From: CAIKMD01 sp963702925 | GTDB lineage: Bacteria; Pseudomonadota; Alphaproteobacteria; ATCC43930; CGMCC-115725 | Length of the DNA: 64,000 nucleotides | NCBI GenBank assembly: GCA_963702925.1 | Contig: OY969771.1 | Location: 1,612,001 to 1,676,000 of the forward strand | Direction of reading: 5' to 3' | Shown: piece by piece, positions 1 to 11,067 of the stretch | Position numbering within the stretch: position 1 is the first letter of the stretch | Layout: each line of letters opens with the position of its first letter | Notes under the pieces: model-generated | Database searches by the model: none | The model's input: the letters and a program-made list of their open reading frames with translations, nothing else | What the model was told of the DNA's origin: nothing | Position numbers and translations under genes: made by a program

Positions 1-1183
1 GCTCCGTCGACAAACGCCCGACCGGCAGCACGATACCGATGTAGCAGAGCCCGCTTTGGGCTTGGCGATGGACGCCGATATGTCCGTGCTTAGCGGCAGG
101 CTTGGGCATTGCGCAAGCTTCGAGCGGCAAACGTGCGAAGGGCGCGCCGCGCTCTTTCTCGACCTCGGCCATGAATTTCTCGATCCCCCAGGAATCGAGC
201 ACGTACTTCAATCGCGCACGGTTCCTATCGGTGCGGTCGCCTGCGGCGATGAAGACGCGCAAAACCGCGACCGCCGCCGCCAGACATTCCTCGGGCTTCA
301 GCAAGATGCCAGTATCGCGCGCGAAATCGCCATGGCCGGTGATGCCGCCCAGTAGCATACGGAAATAGACGCCTTCAGGCATCGCCGCGCCGGCGGGTAC
401 TTTCACCGCGGCGAAGCCGATATCGTTGGTGTCCTCGAGCACCGAAACTCTGCCGCCGCCGTCGAAGGCGATGTTGAACTTGCGCGGCAGACCGTAAAGC
501 TCGCGGTGATTGAGAATGTAATGATGCAGCTCGCGCACCAGCGGCCGCGTGTCGATCAGCTCTTGTGGATCGATGCCCGCCGTTGGGCTGCCGGTGAGAT
601 TGCGGATATTGTCGGCGCCGGAACCGCGCGACGTCAGACCGAGCTCCCGAATTCCTTCGAGCATCGCGACGATGCTTTGCGGCTTGATCTCGCGAATTTG
701 CAGATTGGCGCGGGTGGTCACATCGGCAAAGCCGCCGCCCCAGCTCTCGGCGAGCGCGGCCAGGCCTTTCAACTGATGCGCGGACAGGATGCCGTTGGGA
801 ATCCGCAAGCGGCACATGAAAGAATTCTGCGCCGGCGCGACATAGAAGAGGCCGAAGAATTTCCGCCGGAAGATGTCGGTACCTTTGGGGAAACGGTCCG
901 CGGCGGCATCGGCCAGCAACGCGTCCCAATCATCGAGCGGATGCGATGTGCGCTTCGATTCTTCTTCCGGCACAAGCTTTTTACCCGCGGCGACAAAGCG
1001 ATTCTGCGCGATGCGGTGAATATCGTTGGCATCCGCCACCGACCCGGTGACGGCAGGCGCGCCGCGACGTGCCGTGACGCCCGCAAGGAAGCCATCGAGA
1101 TAGCGCTTCTGCTCGTCGCTGATGGGCGCGAGGCCGGCTTCGCCGAGCAGCCGCGCCGCGATGTCGCTCGGCTTTTCGGTCAT
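1..1183 (-). CDS. nirA: Ferredoxin-dependent assimilatory nitrite reductase NirA (3' part beyond window)
   Basis: Reduces nitrite to ammonium with ferredoxin electrons, using siroheme and a [4Fe-4S] cluster. The 394 codons seen cover the first half-domain and the start of the second. Family-typical stretches are NSFMCRLRIPNG, TTRANLQIREI and NIRNLTGSP. The cluster cysteines lie downstream of the window edge and cannot be checked. The ATG at 1183 overlaps by ATGA the stop that would end an uninterrupted nasA reading frame, so this was the last coupled gene of that part of the operon. CobG-type precorrin synthases are the main look-alike, but the position behind nasA favours nitrite reductase. 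Confidence 0.9.
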   Translation of the reverse strand, partial: MTEKPSDIAARLLGEAGLAPISDEQKRYLDGFLAGVTARRGAPAVTGSVADANDIHRIAQNRFVAAGKKLVPEEESKRTSHPLDDWDALLADAAADRFPKGTDIFRRKFFGLFYVAPAQNSFMCRLRIPNGILSAHQLKGLAALAESWGGGFADVTTRANLQIREIKPQSIVAMLEGIRELGLTSRGSGADNIRNLTGSPTAGIDPQELIDTRPLVRELHHYILNHRELYGLPRKFNIAFDGGGRVSVLEDTNDIGFAAVKVPAGAAMPEGVYFRMLLGGITGHGDFARDTGILLKPEECLAAAVAVLRVFIAAGDRTDRNRARLKYVLDSWGIEKFMAEVEKERGAPFARLPLEACAMPKPAAKHGHIGVHRQAQSGLCYIGIVLPVGRLSTE

Positions 1184-1311
1184 GCGGCCTCCATCGCCGT
1201 CTCGGCGAGAAGCGCGCGCAGCTCCGGCACGCAGGAGCCGCAGCCGGTTCCGGCGCCCAACGCTTCGCCGATCGCGCGGATGTCGGTGAGTCCTTGCTCG
1301 CAGATGGCACG
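1180..1311 (-). pseudogene. Orphaned C-terminal 43 codons of the NasA [2Fe-2S] domain
   Basis: Directly behind the TAA that ends nasA, the same frame stays open for 43 codons. They still read as the second half of a BFD-like [2Fe-2S] domain, including AIGEALGAGTGCGSC with its Cys-X2-Cys pair. The frame ends in a TGA that overlaps the nirA ATG. No frameshift is needed, only one sense codon in place of TAA. It is therefore a remnant of nasA, or is translated only by read-through, or the stop is a sequence error. Confidence 0.8.
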
Positions 1312-3834
1312 TTAAATCTTGGCGCGGCCGACGCCGTGGCAAGCGCACACGGTTGGCCCGTCCTGCGCCTGCTGCGCGCCGGCGCGGCCCGCGAGCAAGG
1401 CGCGGCGCTCATCCGGCGACAAGATTTCCTTGGCAAAGAGCGCGCCGACCCATTCCGCTTCGCTGCGCGCGGCGGACGAGCCGATATCGAGCCAAGCGCC
1501 GAGCCTGCCTTGCGCGACAACCGCGACGCGGAAATGCTGCCCGCCGGGATCGCGGAAATTAAGCGCGTCGCCCGCCGGCAGCAATGCCGCAAGAACGTCA
1601 CGCGCAGCGGCGGGACTCCCGCCGCCGGCCGCGAAGACACGCCAATGCTCGGCGCCCGCGGCGAGCGCCCAATAAGGCGCATCGATGCGCCCCGGCCGCT
1701 GCCGCAGCAACGCCACCGCTTCCCAGTCGCGCGCAACCCGGATAAAGCGCACCGGAATGCTCTTGAACTCCGGCTGACCCGATAGCGGATCGACCGACGG
1801 ATGCGCCAGCGCATTGGCGCGCGCATTGGCGGCAAAACAGTCGCTCCAATGCATCGGCGCAAAAGCCGTGCCCGGGCTTTGCTCGGTTGTGGCGCGCACC
1901 CTTGCCAGCATTTTTCCCCAGCGGCTTTCGACTTGCGTCAAGCCGCCATCGGCTAATCCGAAACGCTGCACATCGGCGGGGTGCAAAGCGATTTCCGGCT
2001 CGGGCGCCCGCAACGCGAGACGCGGCGACTTGCCGCTGCGGTTGAGCGTGTGCCAATGATCGCGCTCACGCCCGGTCAGGAGCGTGATCGGGTAATCCGC
2101 ACAAGCAGGGTATGCCGCCGGACGCGGGCTGAGCGGCAGGAGCCGCGCATGGCCGTCCGGTGTAAAGAAGCGCCGATCGCCGAAGAGACGCTCGGTCCCG
2201 CCGGGCGCCGCTTTCGTCACGGGCCATTGCACGGGTGCCAAGGCGGCATAGCGTTGCGCATCGATGGCGGCCAAGCCGGAGAGATCGAAATCGCGGCTCC
2301 CGTCATTTTCGAACGCCGATAGCGCGGCATGCTCGCGGAAAATCGCTGCCGGACCATCATAAGCGAAAGCCGCGCCGAAGCCGAGACGGCGCGCAACCTC
2401 GCTGATGATCCACCAATCGGGCCGCGCCTCGCCCGGCGGCGGCAGGAAAGCGCGCTGACGGCTGATACGCCGTTCCGAATTCGTGACCGTCCCGTCCTTC
2501 TCGCCCCAGGCGAGCGCGGGCAACCGGATATAGGCGCGCTCGACCGTGTCGCTCCAGCGCATCGCATCGGACACAATGACCAGCGGACAGGTTTCGAGCG
2601 CGCGGCGCACGACATCCGAATTCGGCAGGCTTACCGCCGGATTGGTCGCCATGATCCACAACACGCGGATTTCGCCGCGCGCCACCCGCTCGAACAACTC
2701 GACCGCTTTGGGGCCCGGTCCTTCGGCCATGGCAGGCGCGCGCCAAAAGCGCCGCACGCGATCAACGGCTTTCGGATCGTCGTAATCCATATGCGCGGCA
2801 AGCTGATTGGCGAGCGCGCCGACCTCGCGCCCGCCCATCGCATTGGGCTGGCCGGTAAGCGAGAATGGCCCCATGCCCGGCCGGCCGATCCGTCCCGTGG
2901 CCAAATGCACATTGATGACCGCGTTGACCTTGTCGGTACCGCTGGTCGATTGATTGAGGCCTTGCGAAAAGAGTGTGACCGTGCGCTCGTGCAATGCGAT
3001 GAGATCGAAGAAGCGCTGCACATCGGCCAGCGCGAGGCCACATTGCCGTGCGACAGCGGCGGCATTCGGCGCGGTCTCGCGCGCTGCCGCCAAAGCGGCA
3101 TCGAGACCGTCGGCGTGAGTCGTTACCGCCGCACGATCGATAAAGCCGCGCCGATCGAGATCGGCCAGCACGCCCGCAAACAAGGCAACGTCGCTACCGG
3201 GCTTCACGGCAAGATGTAGATCGGCGGCGACGCAGCTTGCCGTGCGGCGCGGATCGATGACGACCACCCGCGTGCCGCGCCGCTCGCGCGCTGCTTCGAG
3301 GCGCTGATAAAGCACCGGATGACACCAGGCAAGATTGGCGCCGGCAAGGATCACGAGATCGGCAAGCTCGATATCCTCGTAGCTGCCCGGCACCGTATCG
3401 GAGCCGAAGGCGCGGCGATGGCCGGCAACCGACGACGCCATGCACAGGCGCGAATTGGTGTCGAGATTGGGCGAGCCGATGAAACCCTTCATCAGCTTGT
3501 TGGCGACGTAATAATCTTCGGTCAGAAGCTGGCCCGACACATAGAACGCGACAGCGCCCGGCCCGTGCTCGGCAAGCGCCGTGCGAATGCCGCCGGCGAC
3601 CGCGCCAAGTGCCGCGTCCCAGCTCGCACGGCGTCCACCGATCTCGGGATAAAGCAATCTTCCCTCGAGCGACAAGGTTTCGCCCAAGGCCGCGCCTTTG
3701 ACGCAAAGCCGGCCGAAATTCGCAGGGTGATCGCGATCGCCGGCGATTGCCGCGCCGCCTTGCCCGTCGGATGCCGCGACGACGCCGCAGCCGACGCCGC
3801 AATAAGGGCAGGTGGTGCGCACCGGCTTGGTCAC
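1312..3834 (-). CDS. nasA: Assimilatory nitrate reductase catalytic subunit NasA, prematurely terminated
   Basis: Molybdopterin (bis-MGD) enzyme reducing nitrate to nitrite in the cytoplasm. From the GTG at 3834 the protein is 840 aa. The N-terminal [4Fe-4S] ligands are C9, C12, C16 and C44 (TTCPYCGVGC, then GRLCVKG). The segment NSRLCMASS carries the cysteine expected to bind molybdenum. The GTG overlaps the upstream reductase stop as GTGA; the longer frame running up to 4227 is antisense to and overlaps that gene and is rejected. The C-terminus enters a BFD-like [2Fe-2S] domain (VCACHGVGRAKI) and stops at TAA 1312-1314, losing the second cysteine pair. That domain normally receives electrons from a reductase, so the truncation could impair activity. 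Confidence 0.93.
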   Translation of the reverse strand: MTKPVRTTCPYCGVGCGVVAASDGQGGAAIAGDRDHPANFGRLCVKGAALGETLSLEGRLLYPEIGGRRASWDAALGAVAGGIRTALAEHGPGAVAFYVSGQLLTEDYYVANKLMKGFIGSPNLDTNSRLCMASSVAGHRRAFGSDTVPGSYEDIELADLVILAGANLAWCHPVLYQRLEAARERRGTRVVVIDPRRTASCVAADLHLAVKPGSDVALFAGVLADLDRRGFIDRAAVTTHADGLDAALAAARETAPNAAAVARQCGLALADVQRFFDLIALHERTVTLFSQGLNQSTSGTDKVNAVINVHLATGRIGRPGMGPFSLTGQPNAMGGREVGALANQLAAHMDYDDPKAVDRVRRFWRAPAMAEGPGPKAVELFERVARGEIRVLWIMATNPAVSLPNSDVVRRALETCPLVIVSDAMRWSDTVERAYIRLPALAWGEKDGTVTNSERRISRQRAFLPPPGEARPDWWIISEVARRLGFGAAFAYDGPAAIFREHAALSAFENDGSRDFDLSGLAAIDAQRYAALAPVQWPVTKAAPGGTERLFGDRRFFTPDGHARLLPLSPRPAAYPACADYPITLLTGRERDHWHTLNRSGKSPRLALRAPEPEIALHPADVQRFGLADGGLTQVESRWGKMLARVRATTEQSPGTAFAPMHWSDCFAANARANALAHPSVDPLSGQPEFKSIPVRFIRVARDWEAVALLRQRPGRIDAPYWALAAGAEHWRVFAAGGGSPAAARDVLAALLPAGDALNFRDPGGQHFRVAVVAQGRLGAWLDIGSSAARSEAEWVGALFAKEILSPDERRALLAGRAGAQQAQDGPTVCACHGVGRAKI

Positions 3835-5045
3835 AGCCGCACCTCGGCGCCGCCGACGAATTGGCGACCGAAGACCATATCGGAACGGATGGCGCGAATA
3901 TCTTCCGCGCGCCGCATGAGCTCGGCATACCAGACGCCGTCGCGCGCATCGCCCAACAGCACGGCGCCGGCAAGCCGGCCTTCCTTGATCACGAGCTTGC
4001 GGTAAATGCCGGCCTCGGGATCTTCGTAGAGAATCTCTTCGGCGCCATCGCTGGCATGGATCTCGCCGGCCGAGAAGAGTTCCACGCCGGTGACCTTGAG
4101 ACTGGTCGAAGGCAAAGAGCCGGCGTAATGGCTCGCACCATCGCCGGCGAGGCGCGCGGCGGCGACCGCCGCCTGCTCCCAAAGCGGCGCAACCAACCCG
4201 TAGGTGGCGCCGCGATGCTCGACGCATTCGCCGATCGCGAGAATTGCCGGATCGCTTGTCGCCATGCCATCATCGACAATGATGCCGCGACGCACCGCGA
4301 GGCCGGAGGACTTGGCAAGCGCGACGCTCGGCCTGACGCCGATGGCGAAGACCACGAGATCGGCCGGCAGAACGCGATCATGGTTGAGCCGCAACGCGGC
4401 AGCGGCCCCTTCCCCGAGCACAGCCTCGGTCTCGGCCGATAGAATCACCTTGATGCCGCGCGCTTCGAGCGACAGACGGAGCAATTCGCCCGCCGCGCGG
4501 TCGAGCTGCCGCTCCATCAGCCAACCCATCAGGTGGACGACGGTCACCTCGACCCCGCGCCGCGCGAGACCGCAGGCCGCTTCGAGACCGAGCAAGCCGC
4601 CGCCCACGACCACGGCGCAACGCGCCGCCGCGCTCGCATCGATCAGCGCATCGGCATCGGCGCGGTCGCGAAAAGTGAACACGCCGGATAGATCGATGCC
4701 CGGCAATTGCGGTCGGATCGGTTCCGAGCCGACCGCAAGCACAAGCCGATCGTAAGGAAAGCGGCGGCCGGATTCGGTGATCGCCACGCGCTGCTCGCGA
4801 TCCAAGAAGGCCACCGGGTCGCCAAGATGAAACGCGGCCCCGGCAAACGCGCGCGATTCTTCCAGAACGAGATCTTCCGCAGCGCGCTCCCCGGCGAGCA
4901 ACGGCGAGAGCAGAATTCGATTGTAAGGGCGATGCGCCTCCGCACCCAAAATGGTGACGTCATAATCGCCGGGACAGCGCTCCGCGATCTCGCCAAGCAA
5001 GCGATTTGCCGCCATGCCGGCGCCGATGATGACCAGCCGCTTCAT
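3831..5045 (-). CDS. nasB: FAD/NAD(P)H-dependent reductase of the nitrate assimilation operon (NasB/NirB N-terminal type)
   Basis: A 404-aa pyridine-nucleotide-disulfide-fold flavoprotein, inferred to pass NAD(P)H electrons to NasA. The first Rossmann motif is IIGAGMAANRLL at the N-terminus (FAD). The second is VVVGGGLLGLEAA near residue 150 (NAD(P)H). The ending resembles the N-terminal module of NirB (YAELMRRAEDIRAIRSDMVFGR). It is far too short for NirB and lacks siroheme domains, so it is a stand-alone reductase. The ATG at 5045 is 13 nt after the globin stop; a start at 5096 would overlap the globin. The stop overlaps nasA as GTGA, implying translational coupling. Confidence 0.85.
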   Translation of the reverse strand: MKRLVIIGAGMAANRLLGEIAERCPGDYDVTILGAEAHRPYNRILLSPLLAGERAAEDLVLEESRAFAGAAFHLGDPVAFLDREQRVAITESGRRFPYDRLVLAVGSEPIRPQLPGIDLSGVFTFRDRADADALIDASAAARCAVVVGGGLLGLEAACGLARRGVEVTVVHLMGWLMERQLDRAAGELLRLSLEARGIKVILSAETEAVLGEGAAAALRLNHDRVLPADLVVFAIGVRPSVALAKSSGLAVRRGIIVDDGMATSDPAILAIGECVEHRGATYGLVAPLWEQAAVAAARLAGDGASHYAGSLPSTSLKVTGVELFSAGEIHASDGAEEILYEDPEAGIYRKLVIKEGRLAGAVLLGDARDGVWYAELMRRAEDIRAIRSDMVFGRQFVGGAEVRL

Positions 5046-5058
5046 GGGGCGCCCATCG

Positions 5059-5484
5059 TCAAGCAGCACCTTGCCCGGCCGGATAGGCCGCAGCAATCAT
5101 CACGCCCGACAACGCGCCATAGGCCGAGGCCCAAGCGTCGACGACATCGGGGGTGAAAGCATTGCCCAGCCCTTGCTCGAGCGTCCAGAGCAGGGCCGCG
5201 CCGACCGCGGTGTAATGTTCGGGCTTCACGCCATAGCCGACGTGGCGCTTGGCGAGGTCGCGCACCATGGGTGCAATCGCCTCGAAACGGTCAAGGCCGA
5301 CAACCACAATCTTGATCGTGGCCATCAGCCGCGCGCCCTGCGCTTTCATGTCGCCGCGAAAAAGCGGCGCAACCTCGGGCGTAGTGGCGAAGAGCCGCCC
5401 GTAAAACAGCGAAGCTGCCTGCTCGGCGATCGGCAGGACCTTTTGAAAACTTGTTTGGACGAAGCGGATCTGCTGCGGAGTCAT
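5059..5484 (-). CDS. Single-domain bacterial haemoglobin (Vitreoscilla/flavohaemoglobin type)
   Basis: A 141-aa globin without a reductase domain. The proximal haem histidine is H81 in LAKRHVGYGV. Q49 in DMKAQG is the likely distal glutamine. The ATG at 5484 follows a strong AGGAG site. The gene lies between the nrt transporter and the nitrate reductase reductase, so it is co-expressed with nitrate assimilation. The likely job is scavenging nitric oxide formed during nitrite reduction, with electrons perhaps from the neighbouring FAD reductase. The globin assignment is firm; the role is inferred. Confidence 0.88.
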   Translation of the reverse strand: MTPQQIRFVQTSFQKVLPIAEQAASLFYGRLFATTPEVAPLFRGDMKAQGARLMATIKIVVVGLDRFEAIAPMVRDLAKRHVGYGVKPEHYTAVGAALLWTLEQGLGNAFTPDVVDAWASAYGALSGVMIAAAYPAGQGAA

Positions 5485-5500
5485 GCTTGTCTCCTCTGTC

Positions 5501-7195
5501 TCACGCGGCCGTCCTTGCGCCTGCTTGTGTCCTGGCGACCGAACCCTGCTCATACTCTTTGAGGAATTGGAGCAACTCGTTGCGATACTGGTAGTAGCGC
5601 GGATGATCGAGCAACATGCGGCGCGTGCGCGGACGCGGGATGTCGATCGTCATGGTCGCACCGATCCGCGCCATCGGGCCGTTCGTCATCATGACGACCC
5701 GATCCGCGAGCAAGATCGCCTCGTCGATATCGTGGGTCACGCAGATGGCGGTGACGCGGGTCCGCGTCCATACCTCCATCAGCACTTGTTGCAGCTCCCA
5801 CCGTGTCAGGCTGTCGAGCATGCCAAAGGGTTCGTCGAGCAAGAGCAGCTTGGGCGAGAGCGCGAAGGCGCGGGCGATGCCGACGCGCTGACGCATGCCG
5901 TTGGACAACTCGACGGCGCGCTTGTGCATGGAGCCGGCAAGCCCCACGCGCGAGAGGTAATAGGCCACCACATCGGCGCGCTCTTGCCGGCTTGCGCGGG
6001 GATAGACACGGTCGACGCCGATCGCGACGTTCTCGGCCGCGGTGAGCCACGGAAAGAGGGACGGCGCCTGAAAGACGACCGCGCGATCCGGCCCAGCCGA
6101 GGCGGCCTCACGTCCATCGAGCACGACACCACCGCTCGAGATCGGATTGAGACCCGCCGCCATCGACAACACGGTCGACTTGCCGCAGCCCGAATGGCCG
6201 ATGAGCGAGACGAACTCGCCCTTTGTCATCTTGAGATCGAAAGCGTCGACGATGGTGACCGGCCCTTTGGACGACGGATAGATCTTGGTGACTTGCGAGA
6301 ACTCGACATAACGCGTCTCGATCGGGCTCGCGGCGCGGTCGCGATAGGCCTTGGGCGGCGGGCCGACGAAGCTCACGGGAGTGACGTCCGGCAAAACAAT
6401 GCTGTCGTCGTCGGCGATCCGCTTGATCCCAACATCGATCAGATATTGGTTTACCGCCGTGCGCAGGCGCTTGAATTCGGGATCGTCGTTCATTGCAGCC
6501 CGGTTGCGCGGCCGCGGCAGATTGACTTTGAATTCCGGGCCGAGCGTCGCGCCCGGCCCCGGGTTGAGCGGAATGATGCGATCCGCCAACAGCATCGCCT
6601 CGTCCACGTCGTTGGTAACGAGCACGACAGTCTTGCGTTCGCGCGACCAGATATCCTCGATCTCGTCCTGCAGCTTTGCACGGGTCAAGGCGTCGAGCGC
6701 CGATAACGGCTCGTCGAGCAGCAGAATCTCGGGGTTCATCGCGAGCGCGCGGGCGACCGCGACGCGCTGGCGCATCCCACCCGACAGCGCCGCCGGGTGC
6801 TGATCGATCGCGCCGCCGAGGCCAACAAGATCGACATAACGCTTGACGCGCTCGCCACGCACGGTCTTTAACTCGTGGCCATGTGTTGCATCGACGGCGA
6901 GCGCGACATTGCCGCGGACTGTGAGCCACGGCATTAGCGAGTAGTTCTGGAAGACCACACCGCGCTCTGGTCCTGGGCCGGTAATGGCGGTACCCTTGAA
7001 ACAAACACGACCCGCGTCCGGCTCGATGAGTCCTGCCATCAGCGAGATCAACGTTGTCTTGCCCGAGCCGGAAAAGCCAACGATGGCGACGAATTCGCCT
7101 TCTTTGATCGACAAGGTGATGTCGCGTAGCACGGCCGTGCGACCCGCCACTGTACCATAGCCCTTGCCAACATTGTCGAGCGAGAGGATTGCCAT
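5501..7195 (-). CDS. Nitrate ABC transporter ATPase with two fused nucleotide-binding domains
   Basis: Energises uptake of nitrate/nitrite with NrtA and NrtB. One 564-aa chain carries two ABC domains. NBD1 has Walker A GFSGSGKT (40-47), signature LSGGMRQRV (137-145) and Walker B ILLLDEP. NBD2 has Walker A GHSGCGKS (333-340), signature LSNGMRQRV and Walker B LLLLDEP. The switch histidine of NBD1 is replaced by asparagine (N195 in LVTNDVDEA), while NBD2 keeps VTHDIDEA. Cyanobacterial NrtC and NrtD are separate proteins, and NrtC carries a solute-binding domain; here both ATPases are fused and no such domain is present. It starts 7 nt after nrtB. Confidence 0.9.
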   Translation of the reverse strand: MAILSLDNVGKGYGTVAGRTAVLRDITLSIKEGEFVAIVGFSGSGKTTLISLMAGLIEPDAGRVCFKGTAITGPGPERGVVFQNYSLMPWLTVRGNVALAVDATHGHELKTVRGERVKRYVDLVGLGGAIDQHPAALSGGMRQRVAVARALAMNPEILLLDEPLSALDALTRAKLQDEIEDIWSRERKTVVLVTNDVDEAMLLADRIIPLNPGPGATLGPEFKVNLPRPRNRAAMNDDPEFKRLRTAVNQYLIDVGIKRIADDDSIVLPDVTPVSFVGPPPKAYRDRAASPIETRYVEFSQVTKIYPSSKGPVTIVDAFDLKMTKGEFVSLIGHSGCGKSTVLSMAAGLNPISSGGVVLDGREAASAGPDRAVVFQAPSLFPWLTAAENVAIGVDRVYPRASRQERADVVAYYLSRVGLAGSMHKRAVELSNGMRQRVGIARAFALSPKLLLLDEPFGMLDSLTRWELQQVLMEVWTRTRVTAICVTHDIDEAILLADRVVMMTNGPMARIGATMTIDIPRPRTRRMLLDHPRYYQYRNELLQFLKEYEQGSVARTQAGARTAA

Positions 7196-7202
7196 GGCCG
7201 CT

Positions 7203-8326
7203 TTACCGCGTCGCTGAATAAGTGAAACTGGCTTGAAGCGCCAACATCACGCGATCGAGAATGAACCCGATGCCGCCAATCACGAGCACCGCAACGATGA
7301 TGCTCGACAGCGATTCCGACGAGCCGTTCTGAAACTGATCCCATACGAATTTCCCGAGCCCCGGATTCTGCGCGAGCATTTCCGCCGCAATCAAAACCAT
7401 CCAGCCGACGCCGAGCGAAAGGCGCAATCCGGCGAAGATGAGCGGGAGCGCGGACGGCAGCACGAGACGCATGACCTTCGTCGGCCAGCTCAACCGCAGC
7501 ACGCGCCCGACATTGACCAAATCGCGATCAATCGACGCGACCCCAAGCGCGGTATTGATCAAGGTCGGCCAAAGCGAGCACAGGGTCACGGTGATCGCCG
7601 AAACGAGAAAGGATTTCGGCAGCGCCGGATTGTTGCTCACATAGAGTGCGCTTGTGACCATGGTCACGATCGGCAGCCACGCGAGCGGCGAAACCGGCTT
7701 GAAGAGCTGAACCAGCGGATTGATGGCCGCGTTGACGGTCGGCGAAAGACCGCACAAGACGCCCAAGGGAACCGCGATCACGGTCGCGAACAGGAAACCG
7801 GCGAAAACCGTTTCGAGGCTGGTGGCGATCTGGTCGAGGAAGGTGGGCTGGCCGGTAAAGCGGTGGAACTTGATCTCGGCGGACGGATTGGCGGCGCGCA
7901 ATTCTGCATTCCGTTGTTCTTGACGCGCGTAGAAATCGTGCTCCTGCTGTCTCTCGGCGCGATAATCGGCATAGAGATTCCCGGCCTGCGCCCACACCTG
8001 CGCTGGCCCGGGCAAGATTCCGAGACTGGTATGAACGCGCGGCGCGAGCGCACCCCAGAGCGCGATGAAGAGCGCGATGGCGAAAAGCGGCACACCGAGC
8101 TGTTGCCAGAGTTCCTTGCCCTGGACTTTGGCATTCTCGCCCAGCGCCAAGAGCAGGATGGGCGCGACCCAGCCCACGCCAAAGAGCTTCAAGTAACTTG
8201 CGGATTTCTCGATCACACCGACGAGGCGCCGGCGTCTTATCGCCCGGGCCGGCGCGACAGTGGCGAATTCGGTGAGCGCGGTCATCGCGGATGGGCTCCT
8301 GTCTTCGACCATTTCGGGGCTCGTCG

Positions 8327-8330
<4 letters not shown>
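7203..8330 (-). CDS. nrtB: Nitrate ABC transporter permease NrtB
   Basis: A 375-aa inner-membrane permease of the NrtB/SsuC/TauC family. After a cytoplasmic N-terminus it has hydrophobic spans near residues 55-95. A hydrophilic loop at about 115-160 is rich in Q, E and R. The permease core follows, with an EAA-type region (VASIDRDLVNVGRVLRLSW) and the family ending AAEMLAQNPGLGKFVWDQFQ. The ATG overlaps the nrtA stop as ATGA, so the two are coupled. The periplasmic loop is longer than usual for ATP-importer permeases but fits nitrate permeases. Confidence 0.93.
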
Positions 8331-9750
<1,420 letters not shown>

Positions 9751-9754
<4 letters not shown>

Positions 9755-11046
9755 GGCATCTCCTTGTGGGATGGTGAGCGCACGGTTTCGCCTTGATCGG
9801 CTTCCTCCCCTTGTCCCGGCAGATCGAGATCGAGTTTCGCCGGATCGAAAACCTCGCCGCCGAGCAGCCGGTCGGGCCCCATCGGGATCGGTCTGGTTGC
9901 TTGTCGCAAGGTCCAGTTCACCGCGTGGGTACCTTCGGTTTTGTAATCGATGGTGGGTGCTGCAAGCCCAAGCTCGGCTGCCGCCGCGCGATAGGTGTCG
10001 GCCGCGACGACTTGCGCCGCGAGCGCTCGCAGATCGGCATCCGGACCGATCTGTCCGGCACGCCGCATCTGCGTCAGAATCCACAGGATTTGCGAGCGCC
10101 ACGGGAAATTCGCCGCGTAGCGGTGAAAGGCGATGAAATCCGGCAACAGGCGCAAGGGCGCATCGGCTTCGACGACCAGACGTCCATCGAGGAGCGCGTC
10201 GAGCAGCGCCACCGGCGCATTGACGATGCCAGGCTGAGCCAGCAACGCCGCGGCCTCACCATGATGGCGCGGTTCGTCGAGCCAAGCGCAAGCCTCGATC
10301 AAGGCGCGCACCAAGGCACGATGCGCATTGGGATGGCGCTCCGCCCAGGCCCGAGTGACGCCGAGCACTTTCTCCGGTCCGTTTTCCCAGATGTCGCATT
10401 TGGCGGCGACGACGCGGCCGACGCCTTGCACCGCCGCCAAGGAATTCCACGGCGCACCGACGCAATAACCGTCGATCCGCCCGGCAGTGAGATGCGAAAG
10501 CATTTGCTGCGGCGGCACGACCACGAGACGGACATCGCGGTCGGGATCGATGCCGCCCGCGGCGAGCCACAGGCGCAATTCGTAATTATGCGACGAGTAG
10601 GGAAAGGTGATCGCGAAAGTCAGCGGCGAGGCGGCGGAGGAGCGATCTTCCTGCACCACTTTCGCCAGCGCCTTGGCCGAAGCGAGCGCATTGTCGCCCG
10701 CACTTGCATCGGCCGCGCGCATCCGCGCCCAGAGTGCCGATGACACCGTGATCGCATTGCCGCCGAGATTGAGCACGCAGGACGTGACCATCGGCACGTT
10801 GAGGCCGTCGAGCCGCGCGGTCGATGCGACCGGCATCGCATGCAGCATTTGACCGCCATCGAGCAGGCCTAACGCGATCCGATCCCGTAGCGAGGCCCAG
10901 GAGCGCTCGCGCAGCAGCAACACGTCGAGGCCTTGGCGCCGGAAAAAGCCTTTGTCGCGCGCGATCACCAGCGGCGCGCAATCGAGCAGCGGAATGAAGC
11001 CGAGCGTAACGGACCTGGTCTCGAGACTGTCGAAAGCGATCTGCAC
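9751..11046 (-). CDS. nasS: Cytoplasmic nitrate sensor NasS
   Basis: A 431-aa NrtA-like protein that lacks any signal peptide (begins MQIAFDSLETRS), the hallmark of NasS. In described NasST systems NasS binds NasT without nitrate and releases it when nitrate binds. Family blocks are VTLGFIPLLDCAPLVIA and GLLDGGQMLHAMP. It starts at GTG 11046 behind GGGAGAAA. The stop overlaps nrtA, so the sensor is the first gene of the operon it regulates. nasT lies upstream across the leader described at 11047-11324. Confidence 0.88.
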
Positions 11047-11067
11047 CGGTCAATTTCTCCCAAAGCC

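Noticed and set aside
1312..1314. Selenocysteine or pyrrolysine recoding of the nasA stop
   Set aside because: The codon is TAA, whereas selenocysteine uses TGA and pyrrolysine TAG. The domain needs no such residue at this place.
3835..4227. Extension of nasA upstream to give a 971-residue protein
   Set aside because: The added residues overlap the upstream reductase gene and are Arg-rich out-of-frame sequence. The GTG at 3834 in a GTGA overlap gives the normal NasA N-terminus.
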